Positions 21,253 through 33,335 of a DNA stretch of 64,000 nucleotides are shown in pieces; within the stretch, counting starts at the first letter, position 1, and every line of letters begins with the position of its first letter. Source of the DNA: Turbatrix aceti (Eukaryota; Nematoda; Chromadorea; Rhabditida; Panagrolaimidae). The stretch is from positions 310,001 to 374,000 of the forward strand of contig OZ017766.1 of assembly GCA_963969345.1 (NCBI GenBank), given 5' to 3'. The notes below the pieces were generated by a model. It was not told the DNA's origin, did not search any database, and was given only the letters and a program-made list of their open reading frames with translations. Position numbers and translations under genes: made by a program.

Positions 21253-23240
21253 TCAAAACTTGAAGCAAGACGACGATCCCTGATGATAGTCCGTTCCATC
21301 CATCGAAGCGGTCAGTTGCTGGTCGAAAAATGAATCAGCATGCGTTTGGTACGGCCCAGCCGACTGTATGCCGTTTTCGTGAATGCTCCCCCCAAAGGGA
21401 AATCCAAGGTTGTTGTTGGATGCGTTGTTGCCTGACGTTCCACCACCACAGTAATATCCTGGATAAATGGGTGCCGAGACTAACGGAGAATGATGAAGCG
21501 TGCCCGCCGACAGTGGGGGTTCCATGTGATTTGAAGTCGACGGAACCGAGTTCGCGCAGGAAGTCATAATCAACGGTGGTGGTCGCTGAAGCAGCTGCTG
21601 ACAGGGCGGCGAGAAGCCGGATGTCGTCGGAGAGGTCGACGTCGAGACGTTAGATAGCGTCTGCTGGGAGTGGTTGTTGCACGACATGTCCCCGACCAAA
21701 GACAAGGGGTCTAGATCAGCGGCCAGGGTAGTCGAGAGGTTTGCCTGAATCGAGGCATCCGTCCGAGATCGACCTGGCGAGGGCACTTCGTCGGATGAGC
21801 AGCCGATGTGCAGGATTTCCGAAACGAAGGGGTCAATCGGCTGGATGCCAAACATCTTTGCTAGTTGAACGTTCTCGCTGAACAACGCAGACATCCTGGC
21901 TACTGTCGGGAGAACAAGTAAAAGCTGTCCGAATCTTCCAGCGCTTTCGACAACACTCGGAATTCTCTGCGATATGTGCTGGAACAAAGCCGCCTGCACG
22001 CGGTCCTTGACATTAGTCAGCGTCCGGGTCGTGGCGTCCGACATGCCCCGAAAGTCGCCATCCAAAAAGACTAAAGCCGTCAGAGCCGCGCGCTCGACGT
22101 CATCCAGCATTAGCTTCCTACATGGATTGGCCAGCTCGTCGATGATCTTGCTTATCATGTTGTGCGTGTAAAAGTGAAGCTGGGCGATGTACGGCGGGAG
22201 GAGGCGGGGTATCCTGGCGCCGTTGATGAGGACCACGTGATCGGGGTCCACAGGCATTGTGCACGCAGTGCGCAAAGCTTTGTGCAACGAGCAGAACGCG
22301 CTGAAGCCGTTGTGTAGGAGAATGAGCTTTTCCGTGATGTTTTCATCGCATTCTATGCCGGCGATCTCGGAGATGGTATTGACCCAGTCAATTGCCGTCA
22401 AGACGTAAGCGCGCATCGCGTGTTGAAATTGCTCGACAGAAGCGATGCGTCCCGGCTCACCTGGCATGGGCGTACGCATCGTCTGGAGTACCTGACGGCT
22501 GCTAAGGAGCGTCAGCAGGCTGGTATCGGGGTCAGGTTTGATACGGGAAAATATGTCGTCCGAGATACCAATAGGCAGAGTGAATGAATTGTTGAAGGTA
22601 TTCATTTCGACGTCTGTCAAGTAGTTTAGGATTGTGTCTGCTGAATTGACACTAAAAATTATGGAAAAGGAAATTAATATTGCTAGAACAAAAATAAAAA
22701 ATACCTAGACGGCTCGGATTTGGGAGACGGTAGAACGTGCTCTTCGCGTTTGATTTTTCTTTTTCTTGGGTTTTTTTGCTTTCCAATAACGTCTCTATCA
22801 GGCCGAATTGCTAAAATCAATCAAATTATTTTTTATAAAAAAGATTATTGGACAAAAAAAGTTTTTGGTGATAAGTATTCTTAACATGGAACATGTATTT
22901 TTCTGCTGAACAACATATACATATTAACTTGTTAAACAACATATTAACTTATCAAATTGTAATACGTTTCATAAAAAAACCAACCATCAGGTTCCATACC
23001 AACTTCAAGGCATCGCTTGAATCGACAGTACCGACACGCATTGCGCTGATCCTTGTCGATGAGACACTTGGCATTGAATCGGCAGGAATAGCTCTGTGCA
23101 GAGCGAATGGTTCGCCGGAAGAATCCCTTGCATCCGTAGCAGGCTGCGACGCCGTAATGCTTGCCAGCGGATTTATCGCCACAGACCATGCAGATGCCAT
23201 CGGCTTCGAGTGCCATTGCCGTGGGTTGTGATGCATTCAT
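21253..23240 (-). CDS. Nuclear hormone receptor, HNF4-derived nematode type
   Basis: Nuclear receptors are ligand-regulated transcription factors. Three exons (22985-23240, 22705-22810, 21253-22651) join in phase to about 586 residues, with introns of 174 and 53 bases. Residues about 17-82 form the two-zinc-finger DNA-binding domain, complete with all eight finger cysteines ([14 protein letters not shown]...[14 protein letters not shown]). The P-box reads CYGCKGFF, where HNF4 has CDGCKGFF. The hinge [15 protein letters not shown] is typical of HNF4-like receptors and is followed by a basic [10 protein letters not shown] stretch. The ligand-binding domain includes [12 protein letters not shown] and the helical stretch through SLHKALRTA. 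The last about 150 residues are a low-complexity Ser/Thr/Pro/Asn/Gly tail, longer than in many family members. Start choice: the ATG at 23240 gives a normal-length N-terminus, with an acceptor 86 bases upstream. It looks intact. The exact orthologue cannot be named. Confidence 0.92.
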
Positions 23241-23325
23241 GATTGAATGAATCAGTTCTTGTTTCTCGCACTCTCTGTCTGTCTATTTTGGATGAGGCCT
23301 CTTTGATCTCACTCTCGCTGTTACC

Positions 23326-23338
23326 CTGAAAAAATAAC
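23326..23338 (-). promoter_or_regulatory. Candidate splice (or trans-splice) acceptor of the nuclear receptor transcript
   Basis: The minus strand reads TTATTTTTTCAG and then GGTAAC, 86 bases before the receptor ATG. It could accept a 5' untranslated exon or a spliced leader. Confidence 0.4.
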
Positions 23339-23578
23339 AACGAGTTGGTTGTTCTATGAAGCACATGAAAAAAACCAAAATCGATTTGGACAAAGAAGAA
23401 ATGCGTCTCGCAACAACAACGCTGTCGACGGACAGGGCCGGCCCCTGGGCCTCGACACTGCCGGTCCTATTCCGCCTCGTCGTCGTCGTTGTTGCTGCAG
23501 CACACGAACAACGCGTCACGCTCGCACAAGAATTAGGGGTGGTTCTGTCCATCTTTCTCATCTTCTCTCTCTTGGAAG

Positions 23579-23988
23579 TAGGGTTCCCACCCCCCCTCGT
23601 TTAAATTGCGGGGGGGGATATACGGGGGGGAAATCTTCACGGGGAGTAGAACGGGGAATTTCACGGGGGAGAAACCGTTGCGGGGGGGGATACGGGGGAT
23701 TACGGGGGTTACGGGGGAGGTAGTTTTCCAAAAACAGTTAGATGCCCACGCGCGCTGCGCATTGCACGCATGTTGCGCTGTTTTTTGTTTTCAAAATCCG
23801 TGTTCAAGTTTATCCCGGAGTAAAATTTGTCAATGGAGGGATATAAGTTCACGGGGAGGAGATGTTCACGGGGAGTAGAACGGGGAATTTCACGGGGGAG
23901 AAACCGTTGCGGGGGGGGAATACGGGGGGCTCCCCGCGGGGAGCTCCCCGGGGACCCCGCGGGGAACGGGGGGGGGACGGGAACCCTA
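23579..23988. mobile_element. hAT-like element of ACGGGG/GGGGAA words, TAGGGTTCCC ends
   Basis: The termini TAGGGTTCCC and GGGAACCCTA are flanked by a perfect 8-base duplication CTTGGAAG (23571-23578, 23989-23996). The interior is G-runs such as CACGGGGGAGAAACC, present twice, and a CCCCGCGGGGAGCTCCCCGG palindrome. Strings of four or more G make G-quadruplexes possible. It lies a few hundred bases upstream of the nuclear receptor ATG. Confidence 0.85.
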
Positions 23989-24215
23989 CTTGGAAGCCTT
24001 CCTCTCTGTCTCTCGTGATTGTTGATTTTTTTGTTTATGCAAGAGAATTATGGAAAAATAGAGGAGAACCTTGAGATAGAAAGAAACAAATAACTTGATA
24101 CGCGTGTAGTGTGGAGTGCGCGAACGTGAACAAAAATACATGAACACACATTTACTGCTCACAACTAGGAGTGAGCAGAATCAGGCATGGAAAAATGCAG
24201 TTTTGAAGCCCCGAC

Positions 24216-24505
24216 CCTGGGTGGCAAAACTCCCATGGGAATTAGAAATAGGGGAATTATCCCATGGGATTCCCATGGGAGTCCCACGGGAATCTTCGGG
24301 GATATTTTTTGGTACTTTTAAAAAAGTACATGTTTATACAAAAAAGATATCGGAAAACACACTTATTTTATTAATGTAATAAAATTAACAATGAAAATAA
24401 AATAATTTCCCTTATCGGAAAAAAAACACGCGCCTGCGTAAAATAACGGCGTTATTTTAGGCGAGATCACGCATTTTCAAAATTTCGTGGGGAATTCGTC
24501 GTGAA
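24216..24505. mobile_element. CCCATGGGA-word element, CAGGGTGGC family, right end truncated
   Basis: The left end CTGGGTGGCAAAACTCCC is followed by repeated CCCATGGGA words, then a conserved block (GTACTTTTAAAAAAGTAC and CGTTATTTTAGGCGAGATC). The same block is present at 51849-52152 and, inverted, at 63732-64000. It is non-coding. Confidence 0.65.
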
Positions 24506-24649
24506 AAAATTTTCTGTTTCTATATTTTTGTTATCGAACACACGTATGTTATTTTTCACTGCGTGGACAGGGACAGGTACCACTAGCATGAAACAGGCAA
24601 CATAATTACTTACGCCTTCTCAAAACGACGATTACCGGCGAAGAAGGAA

Positions 24650-24995
24650 ACGATTCCCCGCGGGGAGGTCCCCGTATTCCCCCCACGCAACGAGTTCTTT
24701 CCCGTGAAACTGCCCGTTCCATTCCCCGTAAAAATTCCCTCCCCGTATAAGTTCTAATTCAAATTTTTAACGCCGTTTTTGGAAAAGAATGACAAAAATT
24801 GAAGGAAAAACACAACAATAAAGTGAAAAATAGCAATGAATCAAAGCCTTTGATGTAAATGGCCAAGTTTCACTGCTAAAAAACCCCTGTAAATTGCCCA
24901 TTTTAGTCAACTTTGATTTTTTTTAAAATCCCCTACTCCCAGTATACAAAAATTTGCTCCCCGTGAAATTCCCCGTTCTACTCCCCGTGAAGAAG
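24650..24995. repeat. Diverged inverted relative of the CACGGGGA-word element
   Basis: It carries CCCCGTGAA, TTCCCCGTTC and CCCCGCGGGG words in the orientation opposite to 23579-23988. The two word clusters (24655-24750 and 24955-24995) flank about 200 bases of AT-rich sequence. Confidence 0.5.
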
Positions 24996-25173
24996 TATTT
25001 ATAAAAGAATTCGATAGCAATGGTTGTTTTGCGTTCATCACGATTCAAACCACCCTTTTAAAATTTTCAAACTAATATAGTGGAGTATGTATATCCGGGT
25101 ACGGGGGGATGTCCCCGGGGACATCCCCGGGGATAATCCCCCGCATTTAATCCCCCGGGGAATATCAAAAAAA
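24996..25173. repeat. Inverted partial copy of the 18917-19115 region
   Basis: GAATTCGATAGCAATGGTTG and the following TTTTGCGTTCATCACG are the inverse complement of 19080-19116. GGATGTCCCCGGGGACATCC then matches 18975-18994. It does not have a complete element structure. Confidence 0.65.
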
Positions 25174-26630
25174 ATAATGTCAAGAGGACAACAACGACAT
25201 TGATGACGGTTGGGGAGAACCACGTGAAGTTTCTTCGCCTGATGGCCACATGACTTTTGTGAGTGCAATTTACTAATAATTTTTTGACACAAATGTATCA
25301 AAAAAATTCTGATCTAATATTAAAGATTTATGTTACATAGATCGTAATTAAATAAACGTTAAGCAAAAAAAATTTCCCAAAAAAGACAACACTAATCAGA
25401 CGATTTTCATGATAATAGTAGTAAAAAATTTTATTTCTTACAGATTTAGATTTTTGTTAGCCTTAACACGAAAATTTTTAAATTAGCATAAAGATACTAC
25501 GATTCAAGTTAATAAAACAAACAACAAATTGGTTGCGGTATGTGCCAGTTTGGTTCATTTCGACAAAATTTTTGCCACAGTTTTTAGTAACAAAAAAAAA
25601 TTTTTGTTACTAAAAACATAAAAATATAACACTAGCAATATTTTTTGTGTGTGTTTAAAACCGAAAAATATATTGCTTGTTATAAAAAAATATAAAAATA
25701 TACAAGCTTGTTTAAAACCGGTGGCTATTATTTACACGGTCGCAACTGAATACAAACCTAGTTCTCCTAATTGTAATATGTATTATACAACAGACAACTT
25801 CCTTCCGTCTTACTGGTTGTTTTTTCTCTGTCAAAAGTTGCTTACTGAGCTCAGTATTAAGGACTATTTGACTTTGGATTGTTAGTTTACCTTGGTTTTT
25901 TTTGTCCCTTCAACTGGGGCGGTCCATGACGGTCACGTTAACTCTTGACATTAGCAAGTGCGTATGTCAAGCACATAGTTTAGAGAAAAACACAAGATGG
26001 CATAGTAGAATTACTAACAATAAAAAGATGTTGCACTGGAACATTTTTAGCACCCATGTATGAAATTGACAAATGTGAGAAGGGGAGGCCTCAAACACCT
26101 TCTCTCCCGCTTACCCTGGTTTTTTTAATCCTATGGTCTTACGCTTACCTCGAATTTTAGTACAGGTTTCTGAAGAAAATATTTGAATTAATTTTAATGA
26201 AGAAATTTTTTAGTGAGTGGGCAAAAGTGAAAATGACAAAAACAGCACTACGATGGAATGCCAAGCACCCCGAGACTTGGCAAGAGTTCCCATCAAAGTT
26301 CATCGAAAAGTAGCTTTTCATATTTTTTGTATTATTTTTTCATTTCATAACGAAGACAAAAAAAGCTACTTTTGGGACATAATACAGTGCATTCATTGCA
26401 AAACAAAAAACAATCTGACCTTTTTTAATCTGCTTTTGCAAAAGTTTAGAGATCACAAAGAAAAACATATCAAAATACCCCGTATACTGTAAGTACTGTA
26501 TTGTTTAATCAGCTTTCAATAATATTTAGTCCTCAAACATCAAATAATATTTTTAAATTTTATATTTTATACTAAAAATATCCGTCGACAGAGGTAGACG
26601 CAACGTGCAGCAAGCTGTCAACCTGCTGAA
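25174..26630. other. AT-rich region without recognised gene
   Basis: Only short open frames are present (for example 25649-25885 and 26217-26492). None has a domain, a convincing splice pattern or coding-like composition. A short inverted pair around TTTTTGTTACTAAAAAC lies at 25570-25615. Confidence 0.35.
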
Positions 26631-26633
26631 AAC

Positions 26634-26960
26634 ACACGAATAGAACATGACTCACTATCAGGGTTTTCGACCGCTCCTGAAATCACTCCGCTCTTGGCTC
26701 CGCTCCCGCTCAGGAGCGGAGCGAGCAGTAAATTACAGAAAAAATAAGAAGCGGGAGCGGAGCGAGCGCAAAAAAATTTAAAACCAAAGGAGCGGGAGCG
26801 GAGCAAGCGCACAAATCTTGAAGGAGCGAGAGGCCAAGGCAACTTGAGTTTAAAAAAACACTAACAATTTATGGCAATTTGTCCGATTTTTTATCATTTC
26901 CGTTCACTTTCGGGTAGAATCGGTTTTTAAATTGTAGGTAGGCTCTAATTAAAGGGTTTT
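26634..26960. mobile_element. Partial hAT-like element with CGCTCGCTCCGCTCCC words
   Basis: It shares the inner sequence of 57537-58115 in inverted orientation. The matching parts are TCAGGGTTTTCGACCGCTCC at 26658, GGAGCGGGAGCGGAGC words, and CACTAACAATTTATGGCAAT to CACTTTCGGGTAGAATCG. The far end is not recognised. Confidence 0.65.
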
Positions 26961-29380
26961 CGGGACATAGATGTCAAGTTCAGTTATTATAAAAAACAGA
27001 GTAAAACTGGAACACATGATTTTTTACTTTAACTTAAAATGCATATAGCGTGTTCCCGGATGAGTGTCAAAAAAAGAAAGAAAACAATCAAGCCATGAAA
27101 GAAGCAAAACCACATGACATGCGCTTGTGTAAGCGTGTGAGTTGTGTTTGGTATACACACATAGTTAAAAAACGGAAAAGTGAGAGTGACAATTCTGCGC
27201 GTGCAGAAAATTATAATCAGCCTCGTGCTTATAAAATCCAATTAGCATGTTTCTCAACAACGTGTTGTTGTTGACTTGAGTGCGAGTTGAGGACGCTTGC
27301 ATTTTTTATCGTAAAAAAGATTTAGTGAAACAAAAACATACAAGCAGCAAAAAGTGACAGCGTTATAAAAAATCTCTGTATGCATTCAAAAAGCAAGCAT
27401 TATCCTGACTAAACATATTGAGAACACAAAAAAATATCAATAAATAAAATATTAAAGAATCATGCGTGTTTTTTGTCATGAAAAAATGTCTATTCTTTAC
27501 TCATGTCAGAGAAAAAAATGACAAGTGAGATGAATCTATTTTTTTCAACGTTAAAAAATAGGATTACGAAAAACATTATGCTTTGTTTCTGTTGAAAAGG
27601 GAAAAAAAACAGATAGTTTTTGGCCGGAACATCGGGAGGCACCACAAAATGTCTGGCATGCTGTGAAGGAAAAGGGAAAGGAGGGCAGAGTTTCAGGCAG
27701 CGCCTGGTTGGGTTGATGCTTGCAGACAAACAGGCAAGCTCGCAGGGGCAGGCAAGGCTATTAGAAATTTTTGATTACATTTTTTTCACCCTTTTTCTTT
27801 CGCTCTCTGTGCTATGGCTGAAAAACTACAGGACAACGACAACCAACCAACGTTGACAACGATGATGATGTTGTAGCAGCGCTTCTCATCCTTCGTTTCG
27901 CGTGTCGCCGTGAAATTAAAGAAGCAGAAAAATATTTTTTGTGTGTTCCAAAAAATTACGAATAAATAAACTTCGGGAGGGGGTACAAATCGATTGTCTC
28001 TGTAGCACAAAAAATGGGAGACGTTAAACACGCACCGCATCGAATTGCCTACGGCTTTTATAGTTGCGGCTGACATGAGATTGCAGTACAATCTACGTTG
28101 TTGGGGCCTTAGACCGAAGTTTAATGAAATTGAAAAAACCATGTTTTTTGTAATCATGAAAAACCCCTCTTTTATGCTTAATGTTGAAAAACAAAAAAAA
28201 ATCTTGAATCGGATCACCTTGTATGGTTCTGCCCCCCAAAGAAAAAAATTCCCCATAAACATGTTGAATTTAGTGGGCCGTAAACGCATATACTATACTC
28301 TAGTAACGATAAAAAGTAACTTGCAAACATTTATTCATGCACATACACATTAGAAACTGAGAGTTCGTACCAAGAACAGTATTATTTAATTTACTTTTCT
28401 TTCCGGTACGATACCTACTTATACTTTCCTTTTTAAGGCACATATTTTGTATATTACTAAGAATCTCTTTTCTCCCCTAATTTTTATATCAGGTTGTAGG
28501 GAAAGTTTCTGACAGTTTTTGAAAAAGTTGGTGTTGTTTCTAAACAACAAAAAAGCAACAATGTAAAACTAATTATGTACTATTGGGATCGACAACTTCT
28601 TGCCATCAAATATGTAGTTACCGGATTTCATGAGCGCGGAAATCCGGGGAGCGAGAATTGAAAAAGTCATCGAGATCGATTTTAAGGTGGCTTTCTTCAA
28701 AAAAATAAATGTCGCGCAGGTGATTGCTTAGAGAGAGGGGCGAGTGGCAATTTGTTAGAGTATAAATGAGAGAAAACAGCCCAGCTTAATTCCAGTATTT
28801 TTTCCCAAAATTTTTTGAAATGTGAAATCCGAAGTTAACATACAAGAAAAAAATTTGTCATTTTTTCTTGTAGTATTATTGCAACCCGGTTAATTGGGGC
28901 ACGGTAGTACCTATTTTTTTTGACCGACATCTTACGTTTTTATGGATGTCAATCAAGGAGTTGCGAGCAGTATGCAAACAGTAACCTCCGGTGCGGCATC
29001 ATAGAAACTAAATCAACTGCAGTCTCGAATTGGACTGTTTTTTGATGCATTATCACAGCGTTGTTAAAAGTGCAAATAAATCACAATCAATCGTTTCATT
29101 AAATTTTCATTTATTTACCGCCAGGAAATCAATCGTTTATAAACAAAAAAAGAAATTCTTCATAAACTCTGAAAAGTATAAAATAACGGTTTAAATTAAA
29201 AATAAATTTTAACATGAAAGCAGAAAACATTCATTGAATATAATATTATATCTCTCTTTCAATACAGTACAATATATAAAGTAATGCGATAACGCCAGTG
29301 TCGATGACACAGGTTATAACAGTGCTTAGGGATAAAGAAGCTTTTTACATTAGTTACCGCAGGAATAAAAAACAAGTTAC
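26961..29380. other. Long stretch without supported genes
   Basis: The longest open frame (27786-28289, minus) encodes a Phe/Cys/Ile-rich sequence with no domain and is probably chance. Composition is AT-rich with some ordinary stretches. Small exons of an unrecognised gene cannot be excluded. Confidence 0.3.
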
Positions 29381-29384
29381 TTAA

Positions 29385-29709
29385 GAGACAGTCCACGACA
29401 GGATTTCGGAATAAGGGGGAGAGCCCGACAAGGCTTTTTTACAACTTAAAATGTTTTAAGCCAGAATTGTTCCCCACCCCTAAAAACCTCTAAATCGCCG
29501 ATACACAGATTTTTAAACACATCGGATTCTGTAGTTTTGGCTTCTGGAAGTTTTTGACAAAAATCGATGCCACGAGCTTCGCTATAGTGGAAAAATGCTG
29601 AAAATTTTATGAGAGGGGTTTTGAGGGATGGGGAACAATTCTGGCTTAAAACATTTGAAGTTGTAAAAAAGCCTTGTCGGCCGTCCGAAATCCTGTCGTG
29701 GACTGCCTC
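29385..29709. mobile_element. TTAA-type element, family A, short 325-base copy
   Basis: It is flanked by TTAA at 29381-29384 and 29710-29713. The ends are GAGACAGTCCACGACAGGAT and its complement form ATCCTGTCGTGGACTGCCTC. The interior keeps only the outer arms (AGAATTGTTCCCCACCCCTA and its counterpart), so the central palindrome has been lost. Confidence 0.85.
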
Positions 29710-29936
29710 TTAACAGATAACATCACAAGATTTGGAAAATAAACAGCTTTTATGCAAAATTGACGAAAATTAATGAAGAATGTTTGCTGCCTTTTTTTGT
29801 ACCAAAAAATAGTTTTAACTTAAAAGAAACTAAAACTTATACCAAAAGTGAGTAATAAGAGATTTTTTTGAGAGAAAGAAAAAGAAAGAGTACGCAGGAA
29901 AAAAATAACAATACGTGTACGATTCCACGCATGTTT

Positions 29937-29940
<4 letters not shown>

Positions 29941-30004
<64 letters not shown>
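29941..30004. repeat. (CA)32 microsatellite
   Basis: This is an uninterrupted run of CA dinucleotides. Open frames through it on both strands are artefacts of the repeat. Confidence 0.97.
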
Positions 30005-30008
<4 letters not shown>

Positions 30009-30201
30009 TTTTTTCAGTATCTGTTATTCTATGGGTTTATAAACATGGATTTGTGCTGGAAAATAAGAAAGAAAAACGGAACACGCGTGCGGGCGGGTGA
30101 AGGGTCGGACCGGTTTGATAGTTGTCACAGCGCGCGCACAGTGGGAATTTCTCCTGCATTTTTGTGGCCACGCGTGCGTCCGTGTTGACGCGTGTTTTTT
30201 C

Positions 30202-31066
30202 CCGCGATTTTCTCTAGCCTATTTTTTTGCTCGTTTTTTGCGAAGTGTGTTGTGTTCGACGAGGTATCCTGGAGCCAGGAATAGAGATTTCAATTTCGCA
30301 TTTCTTTTACATTACTAGGCTTGGATAGTCGTATGTTTTCACGCCAGAACTGATTTTTTTGTCTTGTGCGCTTTGCGCTGGAAGCCGACAAAAAACCGGT
30401 AATTTTGGATTTCGAAGAATCCCCACTTGGCTCAAAAATATCCGGTGTGCCCAAAATTTTTTTGGGAACTACTATCAGTGTGGTACACCTCTATGCACAG
30501 TCGCTTCTCGATCGATCCGATTCCTTTCGGTAAAATTTTCATTTTTGTATCTACCACCTAACTTCCACTAGAAAGGCTATTATCCTATGGAAAAAAAACA
30601 ATGAATGCCAAATATCGTTAGTTTGAGTCAAGGTAATGTAGAAAATCGATATCGAAAAAAAAGATCGACAACAGACTGGCGGGAGCGTGATTTATCACCG
30701 AATTTGTGATCACCGATAGTGAAAGGGCTGATATGAAAATTTCTCGAAAGGAATCGGATCGATCGAGAAGCGACGTTGCATAGAGGTGTACCACACTGAT
30801 AGTAGTTCTCAAAAAAAATTTTGGGCGTACCGGATATTTTTGAGCCAAGTGGGGATCCTTCGAAATCCAAAATTACCGGTTTTTTGTCGGCTTCCAGCGC
30901 AAAGCGCACAAGACAAAAAAATCAGTTCTGGCCTGAAAACATACGACTATCCAAGCCTAGTAATGTAAAAGAAATACGAAATTGAAATCTCTATTCCTGG
31001 CTCCAGGATACCTCGTCGAACACAACACACTTCGCAAAAAACGAGCAAAAAAATAGGCTAGAGAAA
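30202..31066. repeat. Large foldback with arms of about 350 bases
   Basis: The segments about 30202-30556 and 30720-31066 are near-perfect inverted copies. Both contain TCTCTAGCCTATTTTTTTGC, GCTCCAGGATACC and AATTTTGGATTTCG in mirrored order. The central spacer is about 160 bases. A diverged single arm is at about 33885-33990, on the other side of the LINE. Termini and superfamily are not determined. Confidence 0.8.
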
Positions 31067-31211
31067 ATGGCAGGAAAAAAAGAAAAAGCTGAAAATTTCT
31101 GTACATACTAAAAACAAAATTTCCTTTCGAATGGCATACTCAGTTTTTTTATATCAATTCGATAAACGTTCGAAAAAACGGTTTATTTCGGAAATTTGAA
31201 AACTTTGATCA

Positions 31212-33335
31212 AACAATGAAAAGTGAAACCTCAGCGCGGAACGCCGGTTGTCAGCAAAGATCTTCTCGCGGTCAGCGCAGTTCCTGAGCTTCTAACCTTC
31301 AGGAGTTCAGGATCCACTGCAGAAGACTACGAAAAGATCACGACCATCATCAACCGAGCCACGGAAGCAGCGACCACCTACGACCAACTCCCTCCTCGTG
31401 TGTCGGCAAAGACAAGACTCCTTCTTGCTCTGCGGCGGCACTACAAGTCGAGACGAACAACGTCGCCACGCTCCAACCTTGAGTACGTGCAAGCCTCGAA
31501 GCTCGTGCGGATGTCCCTCGACGAAGATCTCTTTCAACGCCACATGAAGATCGTGGATCGTGCTGTTCAAACTGGTCGCCTACGTCAAGGTCGCCAGGAT
31601 GCTCAGTACGCAAAGAAGCAACTGCTACTGGTCAGCGAATCAGGCCAGGATGCAGTACAGGGATCTGCCGATGCCATCAGCCAGTTCTACACGGAACTTT
31701 ACGCCGCCAAAGGACCTCTCCAGCCTCCGGTACCTCCAATCGCCATCCAGTTTGAACGTGCAGAAGTTACAGCAGCCCTTCGAACCTGCAAGGCAAGAGC
31801 CGCCCCAGGGATAGATAGAGTTCGTGGCTCCTCCATTCGCCCGATCGCTAACTCCCTGGCCGGGCCAGTACAACACCTTCTTAACTCCATCGCAGCAACA
31901 GGTGACGTTCCGGATAAACTCGCTTTCTCGGACACCATCTTGCTGTATAAGAAGGGAGACAGCGAAGGTCGAGAACTACCGCCCGATCTCGCTGCTGTCG
32001 ACATTGTACAAAGCTGCCACAAAGATCATCAAGGTTCGGGTCGAACGTCAATGCGAACTGGCGTATGCTTTTCCGGTCGAGCAAGCAGGGTTCCGGAAGA
32101 ACTACTCGACGACGGCGCAGATTCAAGCGCTCAACATTCTGGCCGAAAAGTGCTGCGAGTTTCACTTGCCACTCTACGCCATCTTCGTCGATTTCAAGAA
32201 GGCCTTCGACAGCATCTCGTACGACTCCATCTGGGAAGCTCTTCGAGACTGTCAGGTTGAAGAACCCTTGATCCAGTTCATTCAACTCCTGTACGCGCAC
32301 GGACATTCGGCGGTTCGTGTCGGCGACATTGCTGCTGAATTCGACACGCAAAGGGGAGTCCGACAAGGCGACTCATTGTCTCCTCTCCTGTTCATCCTCG
32401 TTCTCCAGGCTGTGCTGAATCGAGTCGACTGGTCTAATCGTGGTATTCGTATTGGCAGTTCTACGCTGAGCTACCTGGCATACGCGGACGACATTGCCCT
32501 GCTATCTTCCGATGCTGCCACTTGTCAATCCATGTTGCAGGACCTTGCCGACAACGCTCTTGAGGTCGGCTTGGAAATCAATGTCGGAAAAACTAAGTGG
32601 ATGTCCAACGTCATCGGCGACAAGGCAGAGATTCTCCTCAACGGCAGACCGGTCGAAAGAGTGTCTGAGTTCGTATATCTCGGGCAACTCGTTTCCTGGC
32701 CGAGAAACCATAAAAGAGAGATCTCACGACGTCTTGCAGCCGGCCGAAAGATCTACTTCAAGTACCGAAACTTCCTTCGCGCGCCACGAGTCAAGATGAG
32801 CCTGAAACGCCGCCTCATCCACCAGTGCATCACCCCTGCCGTCCTCTACGGCTGTGAGACGTGGGCACTCACGAAAGACAGAGCTCAGACGCTCATCCGC
32901 GGCCAGCGACGTCTCGAACGTGCAATTCTCAGCGCACGTTTGATCGACAAGCTGCCGTCAGACTCCATCCGTCAACGCACGAAGCTCAAGGACTGGTACT
33001 CAACGGCCCTGCTGCGCAAAGTCAGGTTCGCCAAGAAGCCAGTAACGGACAACTGGGCAACCCGCCTAAGCCACTGGAAGCCGCAAGACCAGCCAGTGCC
33101 TCCGACCGCGCCAAAGAACAAGCGTCCGCCAGGCCACCCTCCGAGGCGATGGACCGACAACTTTGCGGCCTTCCTGCTAAGGACTACTACGTGGCGCAGG
33201 TAGCTACGATTGACGACGCCCTCTTCGTGCAATCTCGATACTCAATGAGTATTACTCATCATTGTCTCTCTAATTTTGACTTGAGTTATTATGCACAAGT
33301 AAGAGTAATAAAGTAAAAGTAAAAAAAAGTAAAAT
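31212..33335 (+). pseudogene. 5'-truncated, frameshifted non-LTR retrotransposon (RTE-like LINE), reverse transcriptase and C-terminus
   Basis: The element copies RNA into DNA at its target site. Two frames cover it (31223-about 31967 and about 31968-33203); they switch near 31967, after LLYKKGD, so a frameshift breaks the gene. Reverse transcriptase motifs are clear: YRPISLLSTLYK, FVDFKKAFDS, RGVRQGDSLSPLLF, the catalytic YADD (LAYADDIALL), GLEINVGKTKWM, then VLYGCETWALTKD and a PPGHPPRRW C-terminal stretch. The apurinic-type endonuclease expected upstream is absent, so the copy is 5'-truncated. The GC content is higher than the surroundings. The 3' end is a short UTR and an AGTAATAAAGTAAAAGTAAA-type tail; the same 3' end occurs at 4171-4295. 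The RTE assignment is inference from the motif layout. Confidence 0.85.

Noticed and set aside
23349..24074. Gly-rich open frames that look like fibrous protein
   Set aside because: They are translations of ACGGGGGA word repeats with hAT-like ends and an 8-base duplication.
27786..28289. 167-residue minus-strand frame
   Set aside because: Phe/Cys/Ile-rich, no motif, no splice support, AT-rich sequence; most likely chance.
29820..30188. Cys/Val and Thr/His repeat proteins
   Set aside because: They are translations of the (CA)32 microsatellite.
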